From: Minisyncoccota bacterium
GTDB lineage: Bacteria; Patescibacteriota; Microgenomatia; UBA1400; PJMF01
DNA length: 5,638 bases
Reading direction: 5' to 3'
Assembly (NCBI GenBank): GCA_014728425.1
Contig: WJLO01000007.1
Span: 1-5,638 of the forward strand
The notes beneath the pieces are model-generated. The model did no database searches. It saw nothing but the letters and a program-made list of their open reading frames with translations, and had not been told where the DNA came from. Of the stretch, positions 5,571-5,638 are shown in pieces. The position numbers were made by a program, and so were the translations under genes. Every line of letters begins with the position of its first letter. The stretch's first letter is position 1.

Positions 5571-5638
5571 TAACTATTAAAACTCCTGATCTACCAACCA
5601 ATCAACACCATCAGCTAGTTTTTAAACAACCACTAGGC

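Larger units (their letters stand above)
5503..5638. repeat. Tandem repeat of about 145 bp, copy B (runs to window edge)
   Basis: This is the second copy of the unit. It starts with aggagcaca (5503) where copy A has aggaacaca, and ends with aaccactaggc exactly at the window edge, where copy A ends aaccaccccggc. That fit suggests a complete unit and that further copies may follow outside. In the best-aligned 36 columns (5503-5540) about 24-25 match and nearly all differences are A/G or C/T. Confidence 0.7.

Noticed and set aside
5353..5638. CRISPR array
   Set aside because: Units are about 145 bp, diverged throughout, with no short identical repeats separated by unique spacers.

Overview
The window carries three genes, all on the minus strand, plus an intergenic region at the right edge made of imperfect tandem repeats. 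Transcription runs right to left: repeat region (about 5340-5638), PAPS-type sulfotransferase (4341-5315), polynucleotide phosphorylase pnp (1754-4105), then a secreted beta-helix protein with a Thr/Pro linker and a dockerin-like end (1656 down to the left edge, where it is cut off). The DNA is AT-rich by eye. The standard stop codons work, with no in-frame UGA in any of the three genes, so UGA-recoding lineages are not suggested.

The organism is bacterial. Three features would fit a Patescibacteria/CPR-type or other small-genome uncultured bacterium: a secreted beta-helix protein with a short TP-repeat linker and dockerin-like EF-hand, a PNPase with an Arg/Gly/Ser/Lys-rich tail, and compact spacing with a near-leaderless promoter. 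This is inference from style of sequence. No marker gene here fixes the phylum.

The genes look independently transcribed. The sulfotransferase ends in an intrinsic terminator whose stem overlaps its stop codon. A consensus TATAAT box follows at once and would start a leader of about 197 nt for pnp, with two small hairpins and an AAGGA ribosome binding site. pnp is followed by only a weak stem and a 97-bp gap. That gap holds a TTGCTT-18-TAAAAT promoter so close to the beta-helix ATG that the mRNA would be almost leaderless. The sulfotransferase and the beta-helix protein both fit a cell-surface or extracellular polysaccharide theme, while PNPase is housekeeping RNA turnover. Nothing ties the three into one pathway.

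The least explained part is 5353-5638: two tandem copies of a unit of about 145 bp. They are imperfect, differ mostly by transitions in one well-aligned block, and probably continue past the right edge.
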